Of a stretch of 64,000 nt of DNA, positions 50,101 to 61,750 are shown one piece after another. Within the stretch, counting starts at the first letter, position 1. The number at the start of each line of letters is the position of its first letter. The notes beneath the pieces were generated by a model. That model saw only the letters and a list, made by a program, of their open reading frames with translations. It was not told the DNA's origin and searched no databases. The DNA is from Ramazzottius varieornatus (taxonomy: Eukaryota; Tardigrada; Eutardigrada; Parachela; Ramazzottiidae): positions 4,170,554 to 4,234,553 of the forward strand of contig BDGG01000004.1 in NCBI GenBank assembly GCA_001949185.1, read 5' to 3'. The position numbers and the translations under genes are program-made.

Positions 50101-53100
50101 CAAGAGAAGTCTGGGTTTCACATGGTGACCAAACTAATACATCTTCGCATAGATAGTTTTGAAATCATATTACCGATAGAGATGAATGCTGACCTGTCGG
50201 GTGTTTAGGGTTGTATCTCGATACAAAAAGCACCGAGCCGCAGTCCCAGAGCTTGAAAAAGCTCATGGAGACAGTCCAAGATCTACGCAACGACGAAACC
50301 TTTTCTTTCATGACGTTCATCGGGACGGAAGCCACGCGGTTCGGTGACTGGGTCTTCACCTGCATGGAGGGCCGGATCTTGCGGATCAACAACACTGAGT
50401 CCACGTCCGAAGTGCAGATCAGACACAACCTAACGGATACCGTCGTGGTGAGCAAAGCTGGAGACAACTCGCGGTCGCTGGTGGCTCTGACGAAGGTGCT
50501 GAGTGGCTGCGGGCAGGAAGGTGGTCTAACGCTCGGCTCCACAGAAAGACACAAGGAACAAGCGGCCAAACGGCGGACTCAGAAGCTGGCCCTTCAACTG
50601 TACTCCAAGTACTTTGAGAACGCACGACATAACCCACGACGCCCGCTTGGTCGCTTGATAGACGCCATCGCTCGACTGGAGGAATCGGTCGTCCAGCAGA
50701 AACAACAGCAAATTCAGGTGAGTCGAAAATCAAAATGATTATATCGTAACGTTGGAAAAATTGAAGATTTTGACAACCGGTAATTCTGCATTTCTTGAAA
50801 TTCATTTACGAGTTTCCAAGGTTCAGAATACGTTTTTCATTTGACTGCAGCATCTGAGAGGAGAAAAGCAGTGGTTAGAAGAATTCAAGGGTGGTGTTCG
50901 TGACTTGATCATGGCGATTGGTGACGGGAACATCCTGTCCGCTTACGAGATCCTCTCCACCGACCTTGTGAAAGTCCTGATAACGGTGTTCGGCGCGGAC
51001 GATATGTCGCCTCACGACTCGTCGATGAGGTCACAAAGAATTGAATTGTGGAAGAGCATCTTCAAAGTTGAAGCTTCACGGTCGGGTGAGCAGCCAGCCT
51101 CGCAAATTCTGGTGAGGACCTTGGTGAAAATGCTGGAAGCCAGCGAGAAGTTGCCGGTGTATGTGGCGGATAGCACTGTTCCTGGTGGAGGTTTCCAGGC
51201 ATTGACCCGATCGATCGTGCTAGAATTGGAAATGCGCGAGTCTTCGACGCAGCTGATGGACCGGTCAGGAAAGAAGATTAGGGTGGAACCGCTGGTGACT
51301 GTCCGTGAGATGGATGAATACTTGTGGAAGAAGTTGTTCAAGAAATGGCATGATCACGAACGGTCCCAGCTGAACTTTGTAAAGAGGCTCCGCGAGAATG
51401 ATGCGCGACTGTCATTCTCCCACCTGAATGATTTCGACGACAATGGAATCCTTCACTGGGTGGGAACCAACGGAAGGTGAGTGTTTTTCAGTTGAAGCTC
51501 TTATTTAGTTAGTATGTCAAGTCTGACCTTTTTCGTTATTCAGCACCCCGGGTGTAGAGTGGGTGAACCCAGTCTCCAGCGGACTCATGGCCATCACATC
51601 GTGTGATTCCAAACTGCTCCCTTGCGGATCGGTCTCTGACTTTGTGTCCCGATCACCCGTCCCGCTGTACGTCAGGACCGCTGACACGAAAGAGCCGTGG
51701 TTCGCTATTGATACCGGCCTCATGATCGAACCCACGCACTACACTCTGCGTCATGGAAGGTAAGAGTTAATGACATGCCGTTATGCACTGCTGTGTCTGA
51801 ACGAAAGATAGTGTCTGTATTCGGTACAGAGGAAGTGGAGCTCTTCGAAACTGGCTGTTCCAGGCTTCCAAAGATGCTGTCACGTGGCAGACGTTGCGGT
51901 CTCACAACAATGATAACTCATTGTCAGCTGTGGGCTCAACTTCCACATGGCAAGTCTCGGAAATATTAAGCAGCACACCTTGGAGATACTTCCGGCTACA
52001 AATGCTAGGCGAGAACTCTGAGTTCGAGACGTGCATGTGCATCAGTGGGTTCGAACTTTATGGTAAGAATTAGCTTAGTCTTCTTTTCATCCAGCTTCCA
52101 GTGAATTAAGCATATTGACGGTGCATGATTGTTTTATTCGTAGGTGTGGTGACGGGTGTTTGTGATGACGTTGGCAAAGCTTTTAAAGAGTCGCCCATGA
52201 AACGTTTCCGCGGTTCCGGTCGGGAGGTGAACGTCGACATGGGCCGCTTGGAGCCTCCTCTACAAAGCTCCAGCGCAACCAGCCGAGTAACTGGTAGTCG
52301 ATCTGCAATTCAACACCGGGTGTCGAACTCGACTTTGAGTCTACCGGAAACTTCGGGATTCGGGTTACCGTTCGGAGGACATGTTGCTGAACAGGCGGTG
52401 TCAACAGGTCACTTACATCGTCCGATCGAGGTATACAGGTCTTTGGTATGGTTATATTGATATTACTGTAGTAGATGGGCAGAAAGCAGACAAACAATAA
52501 AAGTTTTGATTTTAATAGGCCCAGCCTACTGGAATACTGCGAGCAATGCCGACCTCCAACCTCTCCCGATTTGGTTCGGAAACTGGCCAGTTCTGGCAGG
52601 CGGCGTCGATGACCGAAAGAGAGGCGTCTGAAGAACCAGCTCCATCTGGTAGACTAAGCTCCTCCAGAGTATCAGAAGTGCGCGAAAATCTCCTTTTCCA
52701 ATTAATGGCCCGGGCCGAGCTTTTATTTGATGGACTGCTTTTTTACATTAATAACCTGATCGTTATAGAGTAACGGAAGTGTATCGCATGACGCCGATCT
52801 TCCCATATCCAGTACATCCTCAGACTTTGCCTCGACAAGCCAACTCACACATGACCTGTCTAGCCTTCAGAGCGAACAGAGCACACCTGTCGGCAGTACG
52901 CTGTCTCTTTCCGAGTCTGTGGACTACAACACGGCTGCGCTGAACCAGTTGAGCCTCAGCGCTCCTAACTTAGCTTCGCACAGCAACTCTTCGGGCTCAG
53001 AGCCTAGCAGTCGCTTCAGCCATCTGAGACTACTTGGTCGAGGCCTACGGACAGCTTTCTCAAACCTGCAGTCCTCCCGTCCGGAACCTACGTTGATGGT

Positions 53101-56100
53101 CCCAGAAGAATCGGAGAGCTCTAGCTCGCTCTCTGGAGCACAAAGCTTCCCAACGTTGACCCAACAGGAAGTCCTACTCGATCCTCTAAGGTTCGCACCG
53201 AACTCCCGAACCAGGGCGTTTCTCGCCGCTCTACGATCCATCGCCACTGACGTAAGGCTAAGAGGAAACATTGCAACTTTTTGTACTTTTCTTGATCGAC
53301 CACTTTCCTTCGCAGGATACGCCATCGAGCAGCAGCAACAACGTGCATTTGGATCTAAGGGAAGCTCTCGATTTGACCTTCCGAGATGACGACGCGGAAG
53401 GCAGGGAAAGTGACGCTTTCGTGACTTTAGCCGACTTCGCCTACCGAACTCTTCAAGGAAGCCGGGCTAGCCGAGATAGCGAGATGACTGAAGAGGGGTC
53501 TTCCGAAGACGAGCCTCAGGAGCAGAATAGACATAAGAGCGCTGTGTGGAACGAAGATTACGTCTTGAAGAGACAGTTTTCGTCCTTGATCCCGAACTTT
53601 GACCCTCGTCCGGGACGCAACAACGTCAGCCAGACGACGGAAATCGATGTCGAAACTCCAGGTATCATTACTTTTCTGTCAAGGTTTCATTGTTGATGGT
53701 CGTTAAGTGTTTTAATCCCCCACGCACCAGCATACAGCCATACATTGGCATACGAAACTAGCATGGCCAGACATGTGCAGGTGTTGGAGGCTATACGAAT
53801 TTTTGCCTAATTTCAACAGCTCCTAATGTTAACAGAATGATGATTTTCCCTTCGTTTAGCGCGAAGTGAACTGTCGAATCTTTTCGAGAACAGCAAGCGG
53901 AAAGACGAGCTGAAGGTTTCTTTGAGCCTCCGAATGTCTGGTACGAGCCAAGGTGAAGTATATCCACTGTCCCCTGACGAGAATCTCCTCAGCCTTATGC
54001 AAAGACTTTGGGTGGCGTGTGATGTCGATCCGAAACAAGCTCGCTCCCGTAAAAACTGGGACTCTGCTATCTCGTACGTAACGTTTTCTTATTCCATTTA
54101 TGGTGATAAGCTTTGTAGTCTAACACATTGACGTTGGTAGGTTAGTCTATGGTGACAAGAACCTGCTATCTACTTCCGAATCCCGATCGTCCAACTCGTC
54201 GGCATCCGTCGTCTATCCATCGTGCAATCCTTCCAACCCAGAAGTCGTTGCTGACATCCTCCATCTGCTCAGAAATCTTGTCGATATCGCATCACCCCCG
54301 AAAATGGACTGTCCAGTAGCATCCGGAAATGGTAAGTTAGCGTTAACTACAGTATCGCAGTTGAATGGAAGCGTAACATGTAGACTCATTTGTTTTGGTA
54401 TTGGTTAGATTCTCCAACGTCTTGCTTTGTCGCTGACCCCACGGACTTCCATTCTGCGAAGATCGCCAGCAAGATGCTGACCCACTTAAACAATTACGCG
54501 GCGGTCGCTGCCGACCCAACAGCCTTACCACCGTGGTGTGACTCGTTGATGGTTGACTACCCCTTCATCTTGCCCTACGAAACTCGCAGATCGTGTTTCG
54601 CGTCCACTGCATTTGGCTGCGAAAGGTTTGTACTTTAATATGACCAGAGATAACTCACAAACACTGGAGTAGTCTCAGAATGTTCGTGGAAATAAATACA
54701 ACTTCGTTCAGAATAGTCTACATTGGACATGAAAGTTAACGACAAAATATAAATTGGATGCGATGTGTAAACTGGGACGAAATGAAGTATATTTTTGACA
54801 CATATTCTGGATATATGCTTTAGGACCATCGTGTGGTTGCAAAACCTTCGAGAACAACAGCAAGAAGGAAGTCGCAGCGGTAGGCTGGAAGCTCTGCTGC
54901 ACAACTTCCGCCTTGGCCGCCTGCTGCACCTTCGCATTCGCAAGATCTCTCGGCATCACATCTTGGATTCAGCCATGGCGGCCTTGTTCCGTCATGCTCA
55001 CTCTAAGAGTGTGCTCGAGGTGGAGTTCGAGAGTGAAGAGGGAACGGGACTCGGACCAACGCTGGAGTTCTTCTCCCTGATCGCGGCGGAACTTCAGCGG
55101 AAAGACTTGGCTATGTGGATCTGTGATGACCAACAGATTCCGTCCAGAACCGATATGGTAAAATAACACCCATTTCTTTTTATTTCAAATATTCCAGCAA
55201 TTCGTTACATTATCGATAAAACTTCCGTTATTTTCTCAGGTGGATTTGGGTTCGGGTTGGAAATTTCCGGGCTTCTACGTCAGTTCAGCCGGAGGACTCT
55301 TTCCCGCGCCTTACCCACCGGAGCATCCCGGCCTAGCCCAGCTGAAGAATCTCTATCGTCTCCTCGGTATCTGCGTAGGAAAAGCCCTGATTGACGACCG
55401 ACTTCTCGACCTCCCCCTCTCACCGTCCTTCTTCAAAATGATCTGCACAGATGGGCGCCGTACCGTGCTCGATGGTTCCCACCACTCCCTGTCGGCCGCC
55501 GCGTCGGATCCCCTCTTCACCTCAGTGATGGATAACTCGTCCAAAAAAAATCGTCGTCAGCAACGCCGTAACAAGAAGACCAGCCTACGGGCCATCTACC
55601 GTCCGAGCACCGCACCGTGGTTCGGTGTGCTGGGTCTCGATCACCTAGAGCAGATCGACCCTCATCGTGGTCGATTCATCCGTGGTCTGCTGTCGTTGAT
55701 CAAGAAACGACAGTTGATCACCGATGATCTGATGCTGAACGAAGATCAGAAACGAGAGAAGCTAAGGACTTTGTCTTTTGAGTTCGCTAATGGCAATAGA
55801 ACGGAATTCATCCGTCTTGACGACCTCGGGTAAGGAAATCGAGTTCTCAGTTGTCTAATTGGTGGCTGATTAAATAATACATGTACACACCTCACTTTTC
55901 AGGTTGACTTTCGAGTTTAACCCGGCCTCCAAAGTATTCAACTATCTATCCTGTGATCTTATTGCGGAAGGTGATACCATACCGGTGACCATAGAAAACG
56001 TAGATCTATATGTGGACCTCACGCTGGACTTCTGTTTCAACTCGGGAATACGCGTTCAGATGGACGCATTCAGAGGTTAGTGGGGACTCTTCCCGCCAAG

Positions 56101-56816
56101 AGTTTCTAGTTTTCTTTGTTAAGTAAAGCTCTTCTCTATGATGATACCGTATGTTCGTTTCATTACAGAGGGACTCGAACAAGTACTACCGCTGGAGAAG
56201 CTGCGCCTGTTCACTCCGGAGGAACTTCGCACTCATGTCAGCGGAGATCAGGCACCAACGTGGACTCGCAGCGACATAATGCAATTCACTGAACCAAAGC
56301 TTGGCTATACGCAAGACAGGTACCACGCATTACTCATCCGCCGGTATTTGGAAACCAAGAACTCGACCAGATTGTTTTTCCAAGTAACGCACGTTTCCAG
56401 TCAGTGACACTGAAAACGCGCGCCACTTGAGAAAACAGTCTTGTCGAGTTTGTTTGTTTGCCGAGCTTCCATTTTATGTCAGTCTTCTTATGATGGAATA
56501 ATATATACTCGCAACTGCTTGTCTCTCTAGTCCTACCTTCAAGCGTTTCGTGAACGTCCTGGTAAACCTGACGCCCGACGAGCGGAAGGCGTTCGTCTAC
56601 TTCGTCACGGGATCCTCCAGTCTACCTCCCGGTGGTTTGGCCAACCTCTTCCCTCGTCTGACTGTGGTCAAGAAGATCTCCAACACAGAGAACGAGGGCT
56701 ATCCGTCTGTGAATACGTGTGTTCACTTCTTGAAGCTACCTGAATACTCATCCGAGCAAATTCTGTACGAGCGTCTGATGGCGGCAACTCGTGAACGCGG
56801 ATTCTATTATAACTAA
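47145..56816 (+). CDS. HECTD1: HECT-type E3 ubiquitin ligase, HECTD1 orthologue
   Basis: Transfers ubiquitin through a catalytic cysteine. Exons: 47145-47243, 47354-47409, 47534-47675, 47771-47863, 47932-48159, 48260-48567, 48644-48895, 48981-49149, 49226-49970, 50209-50717, 50851-51476, 51544-51759, 51830-52062, 52144-52430, 52519-52668 (end uncertain), 52769-53251, 53316-53661, 53860-54073, 54141-54331, 54409-54625, 54824-55157, 55240-55829, 55903-56075, 56169-56319, 56531-56816. Sum 7098 nt, 2365 residues (human about 2610). The start [18 protein letters not shown] sits in a good context (GCCATGG) and matches the family N-terminus. Long matches to human HECTD1 run from end to end: [38 protein letters not shown]+[15 protein letters not shown]+L+[20 protein letters not shown] and LPPGGLANL. 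Order: armadillo-like repeats, ankyrin repeats, SUN/F5-8-like domain, BTHB-like segment, HECT. The MIB/HERC2 module found in human HECTD1 after the SUN-like domain is absent. Confidence 0.96.
48644..49300 (+). other. Ankyrin repeats of HECTD1
   Basis: [58 protein letters not shown] and [20 protein letters not shown] follow the ankyrin pattern over three exons. They are nearly identical in layout to the human protein. Confidence 0.88.
51420..52062 (+). other. SUN/F5-8-like (Sad1-UNC) domain of HECTD1
   Basis: [52 protein letters not shown] and [20 protein letters not shown], ending in CISGFELYG. This matches the family's galactose-binding-like fold. The next exon jumps straight to a serine-rich linker. 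Confidence 0.8.
54950..56816 (+). other. HECT catalytic domain
   Basis: Begins around [20 protein letters not shown] and runs to the C-terminus GFYYN over five exons, about 460 residues. The catalytic cysteine is the TGT at 56718-56720 ([15 protein letters not shown]), about residue 2334. The [18 protein letters not shown] and YPSVNTC motifs are intact, so activity is expected. Confidence 0.92.
56344..56476. repeat. Foldback (MITE-like) element, copy 6
   Basis: One of the two best-preserved copies. Left arm AACTCGACCAGATTGTTTTT...CCAAGTAACGCACG; right arm CGCGCGCCACTTGAG...AAAACAGTCTTGTCGAGTTT...GCCGAGCTTCCATTTT. It lies in the last HECTD1 intron (56320-56530). Confidence 0.85.
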
Positions 56817-57275
56817 AAGCAATCTCTCCAGTTCTCCCGTAGTGTTCTAAACTCACACTGTGGTGTACTGCTTTTCCCGTGTGCTGTAGCTTGATGAACT
56901 CTTCTCTTCGGTTCTCTCCTGTTCACGTACTCAGAACTAACCAAAATGCTTTTATCGACTTAAGTGTGACGTATGGAATATTTCGGTTCCGTCATGTACT
57001 CATCAGCAAAATCTCTGAGAATTTGAAACTGAGTTGCATCCCCCCTCCATCCATCCATCCATCCATCCATCCATCCATCCATCATAAGGTGACCATAACA
57101 CAAAAATTTATTCATGGAAATGAAGCATAATGTAACAAGGAAAAACAAATGTATGACCAGAACGAGAAAGGGCGCAAGCTAATCGAAGCAAGACGAGAGA
57201 AAAGATTTCGTGTTCAGTAAGCGAAAGCGGAATTTGATCAGCGGGTAAGACGAAGAAAGATACGAGCAGGTCAGG
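56817..57275. other. Convergent 3' gap, HECTD1 and zinc-finger gene
   Basis: 459 nt between two stop codons on opposite strands, presumably both 3' untranslated regions. Contains the CCAT microsatellite. No other feature seen. Confidence 0.6.
57046..57083. repeat. (CCAT)n microsatellite
   Basis: About nine uninterrupted CCAT units between the stop codons of two convergent genes. Length is likely to vary between individuals. Confidence 0.95.
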
Positions 57276-60200
57276 TTATATACTGGAATTAGCATTGTTT
57301 TCTACTAGACGGGCAATTTTGGTGCCGGCATAAAAGGCCGAGGTAGTCAGGAAGCAGTTTGGGTCGGCAATGTCATGTACAACGCGGAAGTGCATCAGGA
57401 GGACATTCAAGCTGAGAAGCTGCAGCGCGCACTCCGAGCACTGGAAAGAAGTTTCGCGCGCCGGATGTGCGGTCCGAACATGATCGTGGAAGACTGACGC
57501 GCTATCACAGGTAAACAAGGGTCCATGCACCGACTCGCACACTTTACAGCTGTACCGCGGGTCAGTCAGGTTCCTCTGAAGACGTATATGGGTCTCGTTG
57601 GGATGCCTGCTTTCTGCATGGAGCACGAATTCCTCCTCGGTGGAGCATTCGAATGCACATCCTCGACAGGTATAGTTCGTGCGCCGAGCACGCTTGGGGA
57701 TGGTCTGAACGAAAGATTCTTCCTCTGCTGGACGTTTCGATGAATGTAGCCTCTGTAGCTGAGGAGATGGATCGGCGGAAACTCCGTGACCACGGTGAAT
57801 GACGTTCGGCCTAACGAAAAATCATACCATAAGGTCAAGAACACTACTATTCAAAAATAAATACTTCAACATAAACTAATTTTAAAATGCCGAATGAAAG
57901 CTCGGCAAAAAAGACCGGGCAAGATTATTCTCCAAGTGGCGCACCATTGCAGCGCTTTTGGCTAGAAGCGTGTGTGACTTGGAATGAAATTTTCTGAGCT
58001 CGTCTGCCTCAATCCAAATTTCGAGTAGAATGTTTGCGTGATATCAAAATGGTTAGAAATATAGTTTGAGGCGACATACCTGGAAATCACACTGCGCTGG
58101 ACAACGTGCGGAGTGCCCGCAATCAGGACAGTTTCCACATCTCGTCCACTGGGCCTAACATCACTTTGAGGATTTCCACTGTGTGCGTTTCCGTTACTCG
58201 CGCCAGTCCGTTTCTGCGAGCTCTCAAACTCACTAAAAGTGACGATCCGTTTCCTCTGAGGAGCCTGCATTGAGGAGACTGGCGGTCTGCCTAGGATGGC
58301 CTGCAGCTCTCTCTGGTTGGATGACGGCTGAGGCACCGAAGACAGGTTCTCGGAATGGTTACTGAGAATATGATCTCGCATCGCCGCTTTGGTCTCATAC
58401 ACCGGCGCATCTGATTGCGGACAGTAGGTGCACCGATAGGCGAAGAAGTAATTTCTTTGCTGAAGCACTCGTTGACGGCAAATGGCGACGCTCGTCAGAT
58501 GCTGCATCAGCTCGACTCGGGGTCCCGTGATCTGTACTCGGCAGACTGGGCAGACGTTCTTTCCGTCTGGCTGCCCGCTGTGCTCGTTGACCAAGTGAGC
58601 AAAGTAGTCTTCCTGTTTCGAAGAGGTGAAGTTACAGTTCACTCCACCACAGGTGAAAGACGAGAACAAGGCACGACACCAGTGGACACATCGGCGCTCC
58701 ACGTGGCTGGTAATCTCTTCCCGGGAGGTCAGTTTCAGCCCGCATTCCGGACAGTAGGCAGTCATCGCATCATTCCTGGTCAATCTGCAGAAAAGATTGG
58801 GATAAATACTAGTAACTGCGGAATTTTAGTCGTGTCTGTAGGGCTACAAACGGAATCATAATTTATTATTCCAATTTTGGCACAAACTCACGGCCAATCG
58901 TTTTGGAATTTTTCTACAGTATATCCGTGTTTCAATTTTGCAGTTAATACAGATGTAATGATACTGTGACTGCACAAGGAGCTTCTTACCTGTGAAGTTG
59001 TTTATGGGCTTCGAAGCTGCAAGAGTTACAGCAGATGACGTTACAATCTTTGCATTCATACTGCTTCACGCTCTCTGCTGTGTCTTTCAGCCCATCCTTG
59101 ACTCGTTGGAAGTGATGCGTAAGACCCTGGAGACTGTCGAAAGGGGCACAGCAATACGAGCAAACGTTCTTTGCCCCTGTCGGGACGAATCCTTGTGCGG
59201 GCGCATCCCTCACCATTCGCTGACGGAGTGAGGACTCCAGGACCGGGTGGACATTCTGACTAGTACTCGGTCTACTGCCCGCACTAGGTCGCGCACCAAA
59301 CGAATTGTTCACTTCCGCATGGAGAATCTGCCCGACCGAGATCGTGGGTCGCGTGACCACTTTGGTAAGGTCGTTTGCTTTACTGTATTCTTCCTGCATT
59401 CGAGCCAAGGCAAGGCTGTGTTGCTGTCGGAGGCGGAGATGCTGTAGGGCTTCCGCAGCTGACGCGCGAAGTGGACCGGACGTGACCACTGACGGCCGCG
59501 GACTCTGTACACTTTGGACATGCGGCGACGGTGTGGAACGAGTTTCCCCAGGACTGTTCGGTTGGACGTTCACGTTAGTTTTCGGCGTAGATTCGAGCAT
59601 GTTGAACAGAAGTCTGTTAGCCGTAACCGGTGAGGAAACAGGCTTCGTTTGTGGAGTGAGAGGACTTTGTGAAGTGGAAGGACTTGAGTTGTTTGGGGAT
59701 TGTGTGGACTGAATTAGATAACTTCGGTTGATCAACTGACCGACTGTTAGTTTAGGGGAGGCACTTTGAGTATTTTGTGGAATGGTTTCAGCATCCGTAA
59801 GGAGAGTGGAAGGTTTTACTGGAAGAGGGGACGATGGAAGGGTAGGGCTACCAGGCACTAAAGCGGCAGGAGGACTGGGAGGAGGCTTCACAATGTCCTC
59901 GCTAGTCTCTGCCACGGTCAATATGAACCCTTTACAGTCCTTGACAGTATAGCCATGAGACTTGACATGGTCCTTGACCTGGCAGACATTCGAGAATGGC
60001 AGGATGTCTTTGCAATGCGAGCAGCGCAGACGGTACGCCACGATACCGCGGTAAAAGTGGTCGGAGAAGATGTTGCGGAAGACAAACGAAGAATCACATC
60101 CCCCGCAGCGATACAGTGTCATTTTTGGTCCAAATACCGATATCAGAACTTCTTTTGAACTTTCTGCAGAAAAAGTTGTCGGGTGAGTTCTAGAGCGACA

Positions 60201-61735
60201 TACGTTGACTATTCGCGTGTGACAGTAATTAAGTCAGGCAGCGAGTGAGGCCACTAACCTATTTCGAGAGGATTCAATGGGGGCTCGTCAAGGCTCAGAA
60301 AGGCCAAAGCACTCTCGAAAGTCGAGAATCCCAAGTTGGGCTCTTGGATGGCTGCGAAGCGGGCTTTCTGAAAACAGGCGGGGGAGGGTGGGGTGGGAAC
60401 CAACCGACTGACCACTTCCACTTGGATACCTAGGGCGGAGGATGCGGCGGCAGTCATCGCTTCGGCTGATGGAACTTGGCTTCCGTTTGGGTAGACTGAC
60501 TTGTTGACTTCTCGTCCGGAATCCGAAAAAACTGAAAAATCAACAAGCATCTGTCAATACTGAGTAATATGTTACACTGCATTGGTACACTAAAATGGGA
60601 GTTCGCCATATAAATTAGACAAAATCATTTTCCCAAGTGGCGCATGTGTTCAGTGTTTATCGACTGCAAGCGTGCGCCACTTGGAAAACGATCTTATCGA
60701 GTTTGTGCGCCAAAATCTCAACTCTCACATCGAAAAAACTTTTCTCTAAAGAAGTCCTTATCGAGGAGGAACACAACATCAAGTTGTAAACCCGCTGAAG
60801 TTGATCTACCGACAGGGTAGTACCCAGAGACATAAAAAAAGTTATGTCGATTGACAGGATAAGGATACATATATCGTGTATCGTACTGTACCTCGTGGAC
60901 GTGGTGGAGGCATTAAGCTTCTTTCATTACCCGTGGCGTTACTTCGCGATATGGCTGCCAGCCGTGAAACAGATGGCGATTTTTGTTCTTCATCGTCTTC
61001 CAGGGGCAACATCGGAATAGAATCTCGCGTGATCTTGGCGAGTTCAGAGATTTTGGCTAACGTGTCTGGGTCATGCTTCGTCCTTGAACGCTCTGACATC
61101 GGGTCCGAGTGAATCTTGTACTCCCGATGCTTCGGTGAATCCGAGCGATTCGGCGTTGGTGGAGCAGGTAACGGTGGTGCGAAGCGAAGAGGGCGATTTG
61201 GTGAAGAGTTCGATGGGGATCTGACTACGGAAGATCTTTGATGAAGATTGACAGGCATCTGCCCGAACGTTTTCTGCATTGAACTGCGTTGAGCAAGTGA
61301 CGCGTAGCTCGGTGGATTCCTTATACTTGGCTGGATCGTTCGTTGCGGGCCTATTGGGTTTCCAGGCCTTTCTGGTAGTCTGAATGTGGAGGGTGAGCCA
61401 TTGCTTGTGGTTGTAGACATAGATGTTGGAAGTGTACTTCTTCCATTCTGTGGTCGTGTTTCCATGCTGATGGCGCCTGTCCTGTGGATAACGCTCCGAC
61501 CGAAATTTCCATTAAGATTCTGTGAAGGGGGAGGCTGCTGGAAGTTTCGGTATGCGGAGATACTCCGAAGGTCCGATGATATGAGACGATTAGGCTGATT
61601 CTTGGCGAAGATAGCGTCCAGCTTGGAAGTGTGCGCTGATGAGCTGGGTGGTCCATCTGACGATGAGGCATGCGAAGAACGGTGTGGTTCAGGTAGAGGA
61701 GATTCCATCCTTCGTCCTAATGTCTGGAAGTCCAT
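57276..61735 (-). CDS. C2H2 zinc-finger protein with about 11 atypical fingers
   Basis: Likely nuclear DNA- or protein-binding factor; family not identified. Coding exons in transcript order: 60892-61735 or further upstream, 60259-60531, 58990-60163, 58080-58784, 57276-57810. All junctions agree in phase and give about 1176 residues from the ATG at 61735. The N-terminal 370 residues are rich in Ser and Pro (RFAPPLPAPPTPNRSDSPKH) and look disordered. Fingers include YRCGGCDSSFVFRNIFSDHF, LRCSHCKDILPFSNVCQVKD, VCSYCCAPFDSLQGLTHHF, AYCPECGLKLTSREEITSHV, VCPVCRVQITGPRVELMQH, YRCTYCPQSDAPVYETKAAM, YTCRGCAFECSTEEEFVLHA and FQCSECALQLLSLNVLLMHF. Spacings are irregular, without the TGEKP linkers of KZFP types. 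The scattered-finger layout recalls ZNF532/592/687, POGZ or insect row, but this is a guess. Exon 60892-61750 has a good acceptor, so an upstream exon exists; one candidate is 62021-62104, in frame. Confidence 0.82.
57884..58022. repeat. Foldback (MITE-like) element, copy 7
   Basis: Left arm AAAATGCCGAATGAAAGCTC...GGGCAAGATTATTCTCCAAG...TGGCGCAC; right arm GCGTGTGTGACTTGGAATG...AAATTTTCTGAGCTCGTCTG. Fairly diverged arms. It lies in the last intron of the zinc-finger gene. Confidence 0.7.
60592..60725. repeat. Foldback (MITE-like) element, copy 8
   Basis: Well-preserved copy: AAAATGGGAGTTCGCC...AAAATCATTTTCCCAAGTGG...CGCATG facing GCGTGCGCCACTTGGAAAAC...GATCTTATCGAGTTTG. It lies in the first visible intron of the zinc-finger gene (60532-60891). 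Confidence 0.85.
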
Positions 61736-61750
61736 GTGGAAGTTCAGTCC

